A DNA stretch of 64,000 nucleotides from Planctomycetota bacterium. Lineage in GTDB: Bacteria; Planctomycetota; Planctomycetia; Pirellulales; Lacipirellulaceae. The position numbers and the translations under genes are program-made. Shown piece by piece: positions 26,660 to 35,611 of this stretch (within the stretch, counting starts at the first letter, position 1; every line of letters begins with the position of its first letter). The stretch is from contig JAJDEF010000022.1 in NCBI GenBank assembly GCA_029259945.1, positions 248,001 to 312,000 of the forward strand, given 5' to 3'. The notes beneath the pieces are model-generated. The model made no database searches. It was not told the DNA's origin and saw only the letters and a list, made by a program, of their open reading frames with translations.

Positions 26660-26713
26660 TTCGGCAACTAACTGGAACAACCTCGTTTGAATGTTCCGAG
26701 GTATTGTGTGTCC

Positions 26714-27460
26714 TCAGGTTGGAACCGACGCTAACGGCCATGCTGCCCCAAGAATTTCGACCTGTTGTCGACCCAGTTCAGCGATTCCTTGCTGCGATAG
26801 CGCAATAAGCGACGAAAGTTCCTCAGCGCTAAATGTCGCTTCCTCGCCCGAGCCTTGCACCTCGACAAACTGCGAGCGCCCCGTCATCACCACATTCATG
26901 TCCACATCAGCTCGGACATCTTCGTAATAATCGAGATCCAGTAGCGGCACTCCCTCGACGATCCCCACGCTTACAGCGGCCACCGTATCGGTTAACGGCT
27001 GTACGTCCGTAGTTTGTAGCTCTTCGATCGAGCGGAGCGCCTCGACAAGTGCGATAAATCCGCCCGTGATACTCGCCGTGCGCGTTCCGCCATCCGCTTC
27101 CAACACGTCGCAATCGACGGTAATCATCCGTTCGCCCAAAGCCGACAAATCCATCACAGCTCGCAGACTGCGACCAATAAGCCGTTGGATTTCTGAACTC
27201 CGCCCATCAATTTTAGTACCTCGTTCACGACGTTTCCGTGGCGAAGTGCTGCCCGGCAACATGTTGTACTCGGCCGTGACCCATCCTTTCCCTTTTCCCA
27301 CGAGCCACGGTGGGACATTTTCCTCGACACTGGCGGTGCAAAGTATTGTCGTCCGACCCGCCTGAACGATCACACGTCCCGGTGCCGCGCCTGGCACGTC
27401 GCGCTCAATCTTAAAGGGCCGAAGTGTAGTCGGCTGTCGACCGTCATGGCGATTCCCCAT
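26714..27460 (-). CDS. rph: Ribonuclease PH
   Basis: A phosphorolytic 3'-5' exoribonuclease that trims tRNA 3' ends. Motifs [84 protein letters not shown] and [20 protein letters not shown] are all normal. The open frame continues to a TTG at 27484, but ATG 27460 (MGNRHDGRQ) agrees with the family start. From the ATG it has 248 residues. It is convergent with the VWA gene. Confidence 0.95.
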   Translation of the reverse strand: MGNRHDGRQPTTLRPFKIERDVPGAAPGRVIVQAGRTTILCTASVEENVPPWLVGKGKGWVTAEYNMLPGSTSPRKRRERGTKIDGRSSEIQRLIGRSLRAVMDLSALGERMITVDCDVLEADGGTRTASITGGFIALVEALRSIEELQTTDVQPLTDTVAAVSVGIVEGVPLLDLDYYEDVRADVDMNVVMTGRSQFVEVQGSGEEATFSAEELSSLIALSQQGIAELGRQQVEILGAAWPLASVPT

Positions 27461-27571
27461 GGTTTCACAGATTCCTTGTTTCAAGTTGATAAGTTAATAA
27501 ACTTCGCCAAAGTCGGCTGGCAGCAGGATAAAGGCAATCAGGTCCAATCGTCAAATGGCTCACGATTCGAG

Positions 27572-28117
27572 TCAAAGAATCAGCGAGACGACCAGCGCGA
27601 CAGCAATGGCCGTTGCAGCGAGCGTCTTGATGCCGGTACCTAATAGTCGCCCCCAGAAAGCGGCATGTCCTACGCGTAGCGATTGCCCGGCTGCTTCGCC
27701 TCGCGAATGTTCGCCAAGTGCCGCACCAACCAAGGCCCCAATCGCACCGCCAAATAACGCTGCTACGGGGGGCCCAATGAGCGGAATGGGAAGCCCCATC
27801 ATCGCGCCGACCACAGCACCCGCCAGCGAACCGAACAGCGCAAGCACAGCCGCTCGCCGACTACCGCCTGCCCGACGAGTTCCCCAAACACCCGCCGCGA
27901 GCTCAGCCAGTTCGCCAACTGCCGCGATCAGAGCCAACGCAACGACCATTCCCCACTCCAGGCGGGCAGTTCCCGTGGCAGGCCCCAACCATGCATAGAA
28001 ACCAGCAGCCGATACCATCAGCCAATTCCCTGGCAACCCCATCACCGTCAGCAACCACCCAATCGCAGCCGCCAATAGCAAGAGAAAAATCCCACCGTAG
28101 TACAGAAGATGATCCAT
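27572..28117 (-). CDS. DUF456 membrane protein
   Basis: A small integral membrane protein of about 181 residues with four to five hydrophobic segments. MDHLLYYGGIFLLLLAAAIGWLLTVMGLPGNWLMVSAAG and the Gly-rich GSLAGAVVGAMMGLPIPLIGPPVAALFGGAIGALVGAALGE are characteristic of DUF456. Function unknown. An upstream GTG at 28162 would add 15 residues; ATG 28117 matches the start of the first membrane segment. Confidence 0.85.
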   Translation of the reverse strand: MDHLLYYGGIFLLLLAAAIGWLLTVMGLPGNWLMVSAAGFYAWLGPATGTARLEWGMVVALALIAAVGELAELAAGVWGTRRAGGSRRAAVLALFGSLAGAVVGAMMGLPIPLIGPPVAALFGGAIGALVGAALGEHSRGEAAGQSLRVGHAAFWGRLLGTGIKTLAATAIAVALVVSLIL

Positions 28118-28190
28118 GGTTAATGCAAGCCGATGGTAGAAATCAAAACCTTGTGAAAACACTCTCCTAAGAGAAATCTCTGACTACAAA

Positions 28191-28214
28191 GCCTGGAGAT
28201 TGCAATCCCCAGGC
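28191..28214. repeat. GCCTGGRGATTGCA hairpin, copy 2
   Basis: GCCTGGAGATTGCAATCCCC plus AGGC is a near-perfect palindrome matching the terminator core at 14022-14045 at 21 of 24 positions. It lies in the divergent spacer between the DUF456 gene and purA, so it is not acting as a terminator for either adjacent start. Confidence 0.6.
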
Positions 28215-28260
28215 CCACCTAGCCGTGCAACTTGTCTCAAATTTCGGGAAATAGGGCCCG

Positions 28261-28288
28261 TTTTCTTACGCTACCAATCGGCTACAAT
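28261..28288 (+). promoter_or_regulatory. Possible purA promoter
   Basis: A strong -10-like TACAAT (28283-28288) with a weak -35 TTTTCT (28261-28266) 16 bp upstream. Transcription would begin about 75 nt before the purA start. Confidence 0.4.
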
Positions 28289-28370
28289 GAAGCGTTTGAG
28301 ATTATTTCTGTGTAGCTCCCTGGAGACTCCCCAACGAGTTTCTGCCGGGGCGTGAACCGAGGAGAGTAGC

Positions 28371-29687
28371 GTGCCAGGAACTTGTATCATTGGATTGCAA
28401 TGGGGCGACGAAGCCAAGGGGAAAATCGTCGATCTGCTGACTCAGCAGCATGATATCGTCGTGCGCTATCAAGGCGGCGCCAACGCAGGCCATACGGTGG
28501 TCGTTGGCGATAAAATCTACAAACTGTCGCTGTTGCCCAGCGGAGTGCTTACCTCGGGCGTGACCTGCGTCATTGCAGGGGGGGTCGTTTTCAATCCGGC
28601 CAAAGCAATCGAGGAACTCGACGAGCTACAATCTCGCAACGTCGAAGACTGCGATAACCTCAAAATCAGCGACCGAGTTCACGTGATCTTCCCTTGGCAT
28701 TTTGCCGAAGATCGAGTTCACGACAGCAACACGTCGGACGGCGAAAATATTGGCACCACGCAACGTGGCATCGGCCCCTGCTATGGCGATAAAGTAGGAC
28801 GATCCTATGCCATTCGCTTGGGAGATCTCTATCGCGATACCTTCCGCAAGCAAGTGATCCACAACACCAAAGAAAAAAACCGCACTCTCGCCGCACTGCT
28901 CCCCAAGGACGAATTCCGACCACTCGACGCCGACACGATTTTCGAACAATACCGCGAGTATGCCGAACGGCTAAAACCCTATGTCGCCGACACCACCGAA
29001 TATCTACTCTCTGCCGCAGAGGCAGGTAAACGTATCTTGTTCGAGGGAGCCCAAGGCGCACTGCTCGATGTCGACCACGGCACCTACCCCTTTGTGACCA
29101 GCAGCAACAGCTCAGGCGTCGGCGTTTCCAACGGCTCCGGCGTTCCAGCCCGCTATATCAACAAAGTGATCGGCATTGTCAAAGCCTACACCACCCGCGT
29201 CGGCGGAGGCCCCTTCCCCGTCGAACAAGACAACGAAATCGGCCAACAGATTCGCGACCAAGGAAACGAATACGGCACGGTCACCAAACGTCCGCGACGT
29301 TGCGGCTGGCTCGACACGGTTGCAGTCCGATACACCTCTCGCCTGAGTGGTGTCGATTCTATCTGCCTCATGCTACTGGACGTCCTGAGTGGCTTAGAGG
29401 AATTGAAAATTTGTACCGCTTATGAAATCGATGGCGTGCAAACTACAACCTTCCCAAGTCATATCGACGATCTTCGACGTGTCCAACCAATCTACGAGAC
29501 ACTCCCCAGTTGGCAAGAAGATCTGACCCAAGCCCAGTCGCTCGACGATCTGCCTCAGGCCGCCCTCAATTACGTCGATCGCGTCAGTCAGCTCATTGGC
29601 ATTCCCATCGAAATGGTCTCGGTCGGTCCCGCTCGTAGCCAAACCATTCCCGTGGGCTCCAGCCCCTTAGTGACGGCCACCCCTTAA
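28371..29687 (+). CDS. purA: Adenylosuccinate synthetase PurA
   Basis: Joins IMP and aspartate with GTP in AMP synthesis. Motifs IIGLQWGDEAKGKIVDLL (the usual WGDEGKGK has Ala at one Gly), GGANAGHTVV, GIGPCYGDKVGR, ILFEGAQGALLDVDHGTYPFVTSSN, YTTRVGGGPFPVE and the C-terminal RKRCGW-like RPRRCGWLD and TYPVGPAR-like SVGPARSQT. 438 residues. The start is the GTG at 28371 behind a GGAGAG site. It is followed by uppS and cdsA on the same strand with 14- and 42-nt gaps. Confidence 0.96.
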   Translation: MPGTCIIGLQWGDEAKGKIVDLLTQQHDIVVRYQGGANAGHTVVVGDKIYKLSLLPSGVLTSGVTCVIAGGVVFNPAKAIEELDELQSRNVEDCDNLKISDRVHVIFPWHFAEDRVHDSNTSDGENIGTTQRGIGPCYGDKVGRSYAIRLGDLYRDTFRKQVIHNTKEKNRTLAALLPKDEFRPLDADTIFEQYREYAERLKPYVADTTEYLLSAAEAGKRILFEGAQGALLDVDHGTYPFVTSSNSSGVGVSNGSGVPARYINKVIGIVKAYTTRVGGGPFPVEQDNEIGQQIRDQGNEYGTVTKRPRRCGWLDTVAVRYTSRLSGVDSICLMLLDVLSGLEELKICTAYEIDGVQTTTFPSHIDDLRRVQPIYETLPSWQEDLTQAQSLDDLPQAALNYVDRVSQLIGIPIEMVSVGPARSQTIPVGSSPLVTATP

Positions 29688-29701
29688 TTTCCCACCTACC
29701 G

Positions 29702-30451
29702 ATGCCAAAGACCCAACTCGCCACCCTGCTCGAAGACGTGCCGCGTCACCGCTGGCCTCGTCACATCGCAATTATCATGGACGGCAACGGCCGTTGGGCA
29801 GAGCGACGCGAACTGCCTCGAATCGAAGGGCATCGTCGGGGCGTCGACTCGGTGCGCAAAACCACCGAAGAATGTACCCGCCTCGGCATCGATCAGCTCA
29901 CGCTCTACTGCTTGTCGAGCGAAAATTGGAAACGCCCGCAGCAGGAAATCGACTTTCTCATGCACCTGCTCGAGCAGTACATGATCGAAGAACGAACCAC
30001 GATCATGGACAACAACGTTCGCGTCCGAATGATCGGCCAACGCTCAAACATTCCCGACCAAGTTTTGCGAGAGCTTGATCTCACCGTAAAGATGAGCAGC
30101 ACCAACACCGGTTTGTGGCTCAACCTAGCCATCAACTATGGCAGTCGTGCCGAACTGGTCGACGCCATGCAGGCCATCGGAAACAAAATTTCCTCAGGTG
30201 CGCTCGCCGCAGACGAAATCGACGAACAAACCATCTCCGACCATCTCTACACGGCTGGCGCCGACGACCCAGACCTACTCGTCCGAACGGCTGGCGAAAT
30301 GAGGATTAGTAATTTTCTTCTCTGGCAGATTAGCTACGCCGAACTTTGGGTCACCGAAAAATGCTGGCCCGAATTTGACGAGGCCATTCTCCACGATGCC
30401 ATCCGAAACTTCGCCTCCAGAAACCGAAAATTCGGTGGCCTCAACGAATAG
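29702..30451 (+). CDS. uppS: Undecaprenyl diphosphate synthase (isoprenyl transferase)
   Basis: Condenses isopentenyl diphosphate onto farnesyl diphosphate in cis to make the C55 lipid carrier for peptidoglycan and polysaccharides. HIAIIMDGNGRWAERRELPRIEGHRRGVDSV contains the catalytic Asp and phosphate-binding residues; YCLSSENWKRP, NLAINYGSRAELVDA, DPDLLVRTAGEMRISNFLLWQISYAELWVTEKCWPEF complete the family pattern. 249 residues. It lies between purA and cdsA, an expected partner. Confidence 0.95.
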   Translation: MPKTQLATLLEDVPRHRWPRHIAIIMDGNGRWAERRELPRIEGHRRGVDSVRKTTEECTRLGIDQLTLYCLSSENWKRPQQEIDFLMHLLEQYMIEERTTIMDNNVRVRMIGQRSNIPDQVLRELDLTVKMSSTNTGLWLNLAINYGSRAELVDAMQAIGNKISSGALAADEIDEQTISDHLYTAGADDPDLLVRTAGEMRISNFLLWQISYAELWVTEKCWPEFDEAILHDAIRNFASRNRKFGGLNE

Positions 30452-30493
30452 TTCCCCTTCGCACAAAACTACACCCACAGGAAAACAACCGCC

Positions 30494-31348
30494 GTGCTTC
30501 GTTGGCGAATAGCTCTTGGTATTCCACTCATCGTGGTTCTCGCGGTGCTCGGCTGGTTGGATGCGAGTGCAACAAGGCCCGGGCTCTATCTCGCACCACT
30601 CGCCCTCTTTCTCTGCACGCTAGCAACCCAGGAGATGATCGGCCTTTTCCGCGCCAGTGGCTATTCACCACTCGGTTGGGCAACTTATACCGGGACACTA
30701 CTTCCCGTATTGGCGAGCTGTGTGCCAATCGCATTGCATCCTTACCCAGCCGACTGCCCCGTGGGTCGCCTCGGCTGGCTCGCTTGCGGCTTAGCTGCGG
30801 GGTTTGCGATCGCCATGATCGGCGAAATGACACGCTACGAAAAACCGGGCAGCACGATCGCCAATCTCTCGGTCACTGCTCTGTCGATTCTTTATGTCGG
30901 TGGCCTTCTGGGATTCCTCGTCCAGTTACGTCTCTTGCCGACAGGCTCGCTCGCACTACTCTCTCTTATTTTCGCCGTCAAGGTTAGCGATACTGGCCAA
31001 TATGCTTGCGGAAAACTCTTTGGCAAACACAAGCTCGCACCGCGGCTGAGCCCCGGTAAAACTTGGCAAGGCACCCTCGGCGGCATCGCGATTTCGATGC
31101 TACTCACCACACTCGTTTTCCGCACTACCCTAGGTAATGCGGCTTCGATACTCATTTACACCCTCCTCCTTGGCGTGGCTGGTATCCTGGGTGACTTGGC
31201 AGAATCGTTGCTCAAGCGCGATGCCGGGGTCAAAGACTCTAGCAGTTGGCTCCCTGGATTTGGTGGCGTTCTCGATCTACTCGACTCGCTGCTCCTCGCC
31301 GCTCCGGTTGCTTATGCCTGTTGGATATTAGGACTGGTGGGTTCCTGA
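30494..31348 (+). CDS. cdsA: Phosphatidate cytidylyltransferase CdsA
   Basis: Makes CDP-diacylglycerol, the precursor of acidic phospholipids and PE. An integral membrane protein of 284 residues with about eight hydrophobic segments. The signature region is AVKVSDTGQYACGKLFGKHKLAPRLSPGKTWQGTLGG, and SLLKRDAGVKDSSSWLPGFGGVLDLLDSLL is the conserved C-terminal CDP-alcohol motif. The GTG at 30494 is the start. It follows uppS as in the widespread uppS-cdsA pair. Confidence 0.93.
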   Translation: MLRWRIALGIPLIVVLAVLGWLDASATRPGLYLAPLALFLCTLATQEMIGLFRASGYSPLGWATYTGTLLPVLASCVPIALHPYPADCPVGRLGWLACGLAAGFAIAMIGEMTRYEKPGSTIANLSVTALSILYVGGLLGFLVQLRLLPTGSLALLSLIFAVKVSDTGQYACGKLFGKHKLAPRLSPGKTWQGTLGGIAISMLLTTLVFRTTLGNAASILIYTLLLGVAGILGDLAESLLKRDAGVKDSSSWLPGFGGVLDLLDSLLLAAPVAYACWILGLVGS

Positions 31349-31384
31349 GCCTAAACCTGTCAGTTACACCCAAGTTGGGTTTTC

Positions 31385-31477
31385 AGGCCTGGAGGGCCGT
31401 CATATCCCTAGCCGGTGGTGTTAACCACCGGAATAAAATGGGCGAGGTGCCAATAGGCCCAGCGGGCCGACACATCC
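31385..31477. repeat. Repeat element with CCGGTGGT..ACCACCGG hairpin
   Basis: Near-direct repeats GGGCCGTCATATCC and GGGCCGACACATCC bracket a central hairpin, CCGGTGG pairing with CCACCGG around 31412-31432. A second small hairpin, GGCCCAGCGGGCC, lies at 31457-31469. The layout resembles dispersed intergenic repeats I associate with planctomycete genomes; no second full copy is in this window. Confidence 0.5.
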
Positions 31478-31616
31478 GCTTGGCGTAGAGTCCAATAATC
31501 TCTCCCCCATTAAAAGCAGTAAAACCCCTACAAAACTTCGGTAACTTACCATTTAGGTTCGCATGGCGGCTTCTGACTGGCGATACCACGGTACGATTAG
31601 GTATAGTTAGTAGGAG

Positions 31617-31685
31617 CGGTTTCAAAACTCTCAAAAGGCCTCCCACGGCCGGTGATTTTTGAGCCGAAAACAGGTTTTGAAACCG
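31617..31685. other. Three-tier hairpin upstream of phoH
   Basis: An outer 12-bp stem, CGGTTTCAAAAC (31617-31628) with GTTTTGAAACCG (31674-31685); a middle stem, CTCAAAA (31630-31636) with TTTTGAG (31657-31663); and an inner GGCC/GGCC around TCCCAC. It is about 60 nt before the phoH start and lacks a T-run, so it is more likely a leader structure or mobile repeat than a terminator. Confidence 0.6.
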
Positions 31686-31746
31686 GCTGTAGAAACTTGG
31701 GCACTTTAGGTTCATAGCGGCCGCCAGCGTGCGACCGCCTCTCTGT

Positions 31747-32691
31747 ATGATTGAAGCAACTATCTCTGTCGGCAATGCCGAACATCTGGTGCTGTTGCTC
31801 GGAACGAAGGACCAGCATCTCAAGCAGATTCGTAGTTCGATCCCCGCAAAAATCTCCGCGCGCGATGGCAACATCATCGTCCATGGCGAAGAGTCGGACG
31901 TCGTGCACGCAACCACAGTGCTCGAAGAGCTACGAACCCGACTCAACCGTACTGGTTCACTCGATTCCGATCTCGTCGCTGAAGTCATTCGCCGAGTGAC
32001 CAACGGCGAAGAAGTGCCGTCCACAGAACCAATTGGAGTCCGTGGCGGTCGAACGATTCACCCTCGCACCAAAGGACAGGCAGAGTACGTCGAAGCGATT
32101 CGAGACCACAGTCTGGTCTTTTGCACGGGCCCCGCTGGCACCGGCAAAACCTACTTGGCTGTTGCTACCGCCGTCGAAGCGCTTCGCGCACAGCAAATAC
32201 GCCGGATTGTGCTAGTCCGTCCTGCGGTCGAAGCAGGCGAAAGCCTTGGATACCTTCCCGGTGATCTTCAAGCAAAAATCAACCCCTACCTGCGGCCCCT
32301 GTTCGATGCATTGCGCGAAATGATGGACTTCGACCAAATGCAACGCTACATGGACGAAGATATCATCGAGGTCGTCCCTCTCGCTTATATGCGAGGTCGA
32401 ACACTCAACCGCGCGTTCATCATCATGGACGAAGCCCAAAACACCACCGTCTCGCAAATGAAAATGTTCCTCACCCGAATGGGCGAGGGATCGCAGGTCG
32501 TTGTTTCAGGCGATACATCACAAACCGACCTCTCACCGCATACTAAAAGTGGCCTGCTCGATGCCCTCTCGCGGTTAAAAAAAATCGACGGCTTCTCCCA
32601 CATCCGCCTCACTGGGGCTGATATTGTCCGACATCGACTGGTTCAAGAAATTGTCCGTGCTTACGAAGAAAGCTCCAAAAAGAAGCGATAA
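31747..32691 (+). CDS. PhoH-family ATPase (YbeZ)
   Basis: A cytosolic RNA-linked P-loop ATPase of 314 residues. A KH-like N-terminal domain precedes Walker A (FCTGPAGTGKTYLAVATAV), VRPAVEAGESLGYLPGDL, Walker B-like (AFIIMDEAQNTT) and VSGDTSQTDL, the PhoH hallmarks. YbeZ/PhoH works with YbeY in rRNA maturation, and ybeY is two genes downstream. The frame opens at a GTG at 31729; ATG 31747 (MIEATIS) is my choice. A CATAG-type hairpin lies just after its stop, within the operon. Confidence 0.92.
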   Translation: MIEATISVGNAEHLVLLLGTKDQHLKQIRSSIPAKISARDGNIIVHGEESDVVHATTVLEELRTRLNRTGSLDSDLVAEVIRRVTNGEEVPSTEPIGVRGGRTIHPRTKGQAEYVEAIRDHSLVFCTGPAGTGKTYLAVATAVEALRAQQIRRIVLVRPAVEAGESLGYLPGDLQAKINPYLRPLFDALREMMDFDQMQRYMDEDIIEVVPLAYMRGRTLNRAFIIMDEAQNTTVSQMKMFLTRMGEGSQVVVSGDTSQTDLSPHTKSGLLDALSRLKKIDGFSHIRLTGADIVRHRLVQEIVRAYEESSKKKR

Positions 32692-32701
32692 AAGAAACCC
32701 A

Positions 32702-32723
32702 CATAGCCCGGCCCTCTGGGCCG
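32702..32723 (+). repeat. CATAGCCCGGCC hairpin, copy 1 (after phoH)
   Basis: CATAGCCCGGCCCTCTGGGC plus CG forms a hairpin 11 nt after the phoH stop, oriented with the gene. See the matching elements at 39024, 43361 and 63506. Confidence 0.65.
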
Positions 32724-32762
32724 AAACACCAACCAGTAATCCGTTCCCCTGAGCAAACCACC

Positions 32763-35036
32763 ATGTCCGAAGGCAATCAAAAACGTACACGGCAACAAAG
32801 GGTTGCCTCTGTCGAGTTGCCGCCCGGGCCTTGGGGGACACTTCTCGGACACCTTCGGCGCGGCAGTGTGCTGCTACGGCTCGCGTTGTGCTGCATGGTT
32901 GCTTTCGTCCTTTTGGTCTTTACCAAGGGCTGGGATCCTCCCTTCAAATATCGATTAGGGCAAATTCCGAATCGCGATATTGTTGCAAGCATCGATTTCC
33001 AGCAACCCGACGAAGCAGCGACCGAAGAGGAACGCGCAAAAGCCCGCCAAGTGACGATCGCCGTTTACGACCAAGACCCCGAGCCACTCGTTCAGCTCCG
33101 CGCCCAACTAAAATTGGACGTGAGCCAGCTGCTTGCTTCCGATTATGCCGAGGTGGACCAAGACCTCTGGAAACACTTCCAGCCGCCACTAGCCGAGGGC
33201 ACTCCTGACCCGACCGAAGAAGAACGGCAAGAACAGTTTCAGCGATTCCGCGATGCCTTTGCCGAGGATAACGTCCTTGAAAAATTTGGCGAACAACTCG
33301 ACGCTGCAATGACCCCACTCCAACAGTGGGGCCTACTCGAGACTCTCCCACCCGAACATGATGCAAACGTTGAAAAAATATTTGTCCGCGTCCTCGATGG
33401 CGAAAACATCGGCCCCCAAGCCGGCCGCGACGTCGCCGAAGTTCTCATCAGCAATGCTGCTGCGCAACTTCAGCAAACGCTCAACGAAAAACTCGGCTCC
33501 GTCGAACTGGCAGGACGAATCTTCGCCTGGCTTCGCCCGCGACTAGAACCCACGTTGACTCTTAACGGCGAAGCGACCCACCAAGCCCAAGACGAAGCTG
33601 CTGAAGAAGTCCCCATTCAAACGAAGTCGTACCACGCCGGAAAAGACACCTTAGCCCGTTCCAGCGAGCCGCTTTCCAATGCTTCACTCGAACTCTTGAA
33701 GCTAGAATACGATCAGAGAATCGAAACACAAGACCTCGGCATTCGAATACGTCGTACATTAGCGATGCTGGGCATGTATATTGCGCTCTACACACTTTGT
33801 GGCTTCTACATCTATATGCGTGAACCACGCATATTTTCTGAGCTTCTGCGCTTCGTCTCGCTACTCACGTTGGTTCTTCTTTCCGTCATCTTGGCCAGCA
33901 TCATCAACCAGTACCAATATCTTTGGGGAGCCGACATCATCCCCTTGTTGCTCTTAGCCATGACCTTGGCGATTGCCTATCACCAAGAAATGGCATTGCT
34001 ACTGTCTGCCTGTGTCACGCTAATCATCGCCGTCTCGATTGGCCACGGAATGTCGCAAGCCCTCGTGCTCATGGCAACCCTCGCCGGCGCCATCCTGGTG
34101 CTCAAGCAAGTACGCACCCGAGGCAAATTACTTCAAGTCGGCTTCGTCGCAGCCGGGGTAGCGTTGCTGACCACCGTCGGCGTGGGCACTCTTTACGGAC
34201 AACCTTGGCCCCTGCTTTGGCAGAACGGATTTACCCTCGCGCTGTGGTCGATCATCGCCGGTTCGCTGATGACCGTTTTGTTGCCCGCGGTCGAAAACGT
34301 TTTCAATGTTCAAACCGACCTGAGCTTGATCGAACTCGGCGACCCCGCCCATCCCTTACTGCAAGAACTCATCCGTCGTGCGCCGGGAACTTACAATCAT
34401 TCCATCACGGTTGCTTCCTTGGCCGAAGCCGCCGCCGAATCGATCGGTGCGCGGGGGCTACTAGTACGTGTCGGTGCCTACTTCCACGACATCGGCAAGA
34501 TGCTCAAGCCTGGATACTTCATCGAAAACCAAAGCCCGGGCGACAACCGCCACGATTCGCTTGTCCCTGCGATGAGCACCCTGGTCATTATCGCACACGT
34601 CAAAGATGGTGCCGACCTCGCACGTCAAAACAAACTGCCCGAGCGGATCATCGATTTCATTCAACAGCATCATGGCACGACATTGGTCGAATACTTCTAC
34701 CGCCAAGCCAGCCAACAAAAAGACAATGACCCCGATGCGAGCGAAGTCGACGAAAGTACCTTCCGATACCCAGGCCCCAAGCCGCAGACCAAAGAAGCTG
34801 GCGTCCTCATGATGGCCGACGCCGTCGAAAGTGCAACGCGAGCCCTGAAAGAACCAACGCCCTCGCGAATCGAGAATATCGTCGAAGATATCTCTATGAA
34901 ACGCCTCCTTGATGGCCAATTCGACGAGTGTGAGCTGACGCTAGAAGAACTACGAAAAATTGGCGAAAGTCTGGTAAAATCGCTGACAGCCGTCTACCAC
35001 GGACGTGTAAAATATCCCGGGCAAGAAACCGCATGA
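32763..35036 (+). CDS. PgpH-like 7TMR-HD cyclic-di-AMP phosphodiesterase
   Basis: A 757-residue membrane protein: one N-terminal membrane helix, a large extracytoplasmic 7TMR-HDED domain (about residues 55-330), seven closely packed helices (about 345-525) and a C-terminal HD domain with GTYNHSITVASLAE, GAYFHDIGKMLKPGYF and HHGTTLVEYFYR. PgpH proteins hydrolyse c-di-AMP to pApA, so the bacterium probably uses this messenger; no cyclase is in the window. It lies between phoH and ybeY, and its stop overlaps the ybeY start region by 4 nt. Confidence 0.9.
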   Translation: MSEGNQKRTRQQRVASVELPPGPWGTLLGHLRRGSVLLRLALCCMVAFVLLVFTKGWDPPFKYRLGQIPNRDIVASIDFQQPDEAATEEERAKARQVTIAVYDQDPEPLVQLRAQLKLDVSQLLASDYAEVDQDLWKHFQPPLAEGTPDPTEEERQEQFQRFRDAFAEDNVLEKFGEQLDAAMTPLQQWGLLETLPPEHDANVEKIFVRVLDGENIGPQAGRDVAEVLISNAAAQLQQTLNEKLGSVELAGRIFAWLRPRLEPTLTLNGEATHQAQDEAAEEVPIQTKSYHAGKDTLARSSEPLSNASLELLKLEYDQRIETQDLGIRIRRTLAMLGMYIALYTLCGFYIYMREPRIFSELLRFVSLLTLVLLSVILASIINQYQYLWGADIIPLLLLAMTLAIAYHQEMALLLSACVTLIIAVSIGHGMSQALVLMATLAGAILVLKQVRTRGKLLQVGFVAAGVALLTTVGVGTLYGQPWPLLWQNGFTLALWSIIAGSLMTVLLPAVENVFNVQTDLSLIELGDPAHPLLQELIRRAPGTYNHSITVASLAEAAAESIGARGLLVRVGAYFHDIGKMLKPGYFIENQSPGDNRHDSLVPAMSTLVIIAHVKDGADLARQNKLPERIIDFIQQHHGTTLVEYFYRQASQQKDNDPDASEVDESTFRYPGPKPQTKEAGVLMMADAVESATRALKEPTPSRIENIVEDISMKRLLDGQFDECELTLEELRKIGESLVKSLTAVYHGRVKYPGQETA

Positions 35037-35611
35037 TGCTGGCGGCCGCCCCTCCACCCACAATGACAACTATGGACGTCTACGACGCAAACAATTTTCA
35101 CTCAGACGAGGCAGACCCGTTGCCAACAGGGTTTCACATCCCGATCGCCAATCAACAAGAAGTTCTGGCGATCGAGGAACAATGCATACAGGCCGTCGTT
35201 CACTCGGTTCTAGAAGATTCTCCCTATCAAAACGCCATGGTGAGCGTTGCCATCGTCGACGACCCTGCCATTCATGAAATCAATCGCAAGTATCTTCAAC
35301 ACGATTACCCCACCGACGTTCTTAGCTTTGTCTTAAATTCTGAGGGCCATCGGCTCGAAGCAGAGCTGATCGTCAGCGCAGAGACCGCGATCCAAAACGC
35401 CAGTCAATACAATTGGGCACCTGCCAACGAATTGCTACTCTACGTGATTCATGGCACATTACACCTAGTTGGCTATCTCGATAAAAGCCCCGCCGATCAG
35501 GCTGTCATGGTTGCCGCAGAAGCCACATATCTGCAAAAACTTGGCGTTGTACTCCCGGCCAATCAATCACGCTGGCAACTACCGAATCACGGCGAGGTCA
35601 CCACGCAGTGA
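35033..35611 (+). CDS. ybeY: Endoribonuclease YbeY, variant metal site
   Basis: Processes 16S rRNA 3' ends and takes part in ribosome quality control. VSVAIVDDPAIHEINRKYLQHDYPTDVLSFVL is typical, and the metal motif reads IHGTLHLVGYLDKSPAD. An ungapped alignment with E. coli YbeY as I remember it places Asp where the third His (GYDH) should be; the first two His are kept. The N-terminus carries about 30 extra residues, so a later start is possible. It overlaps both neighbours (ATGA with pgpH, GTGA with the CNNM gene), indicating a tight operon. Confidence 0.88.
   Translation: MMLAAAPPPTMTTMDVYDANNFHSDEADPLPTGFHIPIANQQEVLAIEEQCIQAVVHSVLEDSPYQNAMVSVAIVDDPAIHEINRKYLQHDYPTDVLSFVLNSEGHRLEAELIVSAETAIQNASQYNWAPANELLLYVIHGTLHLVGYLDKSPADQAVMVAAEATYLQKLGVVLPANQSRWQLPNHGEVTTQ

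Larger units (their letters stand above)
31349..31746. other. Intergenic region upstream of phoH
   Basis: 398 nt without a gene. It holds two structured elements: a repeat element at about 31385-31477 and a three-tiered hairpin at 31617-31685, listed separately. The remainder shows no recognisable signal. Confidence 0.5.
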
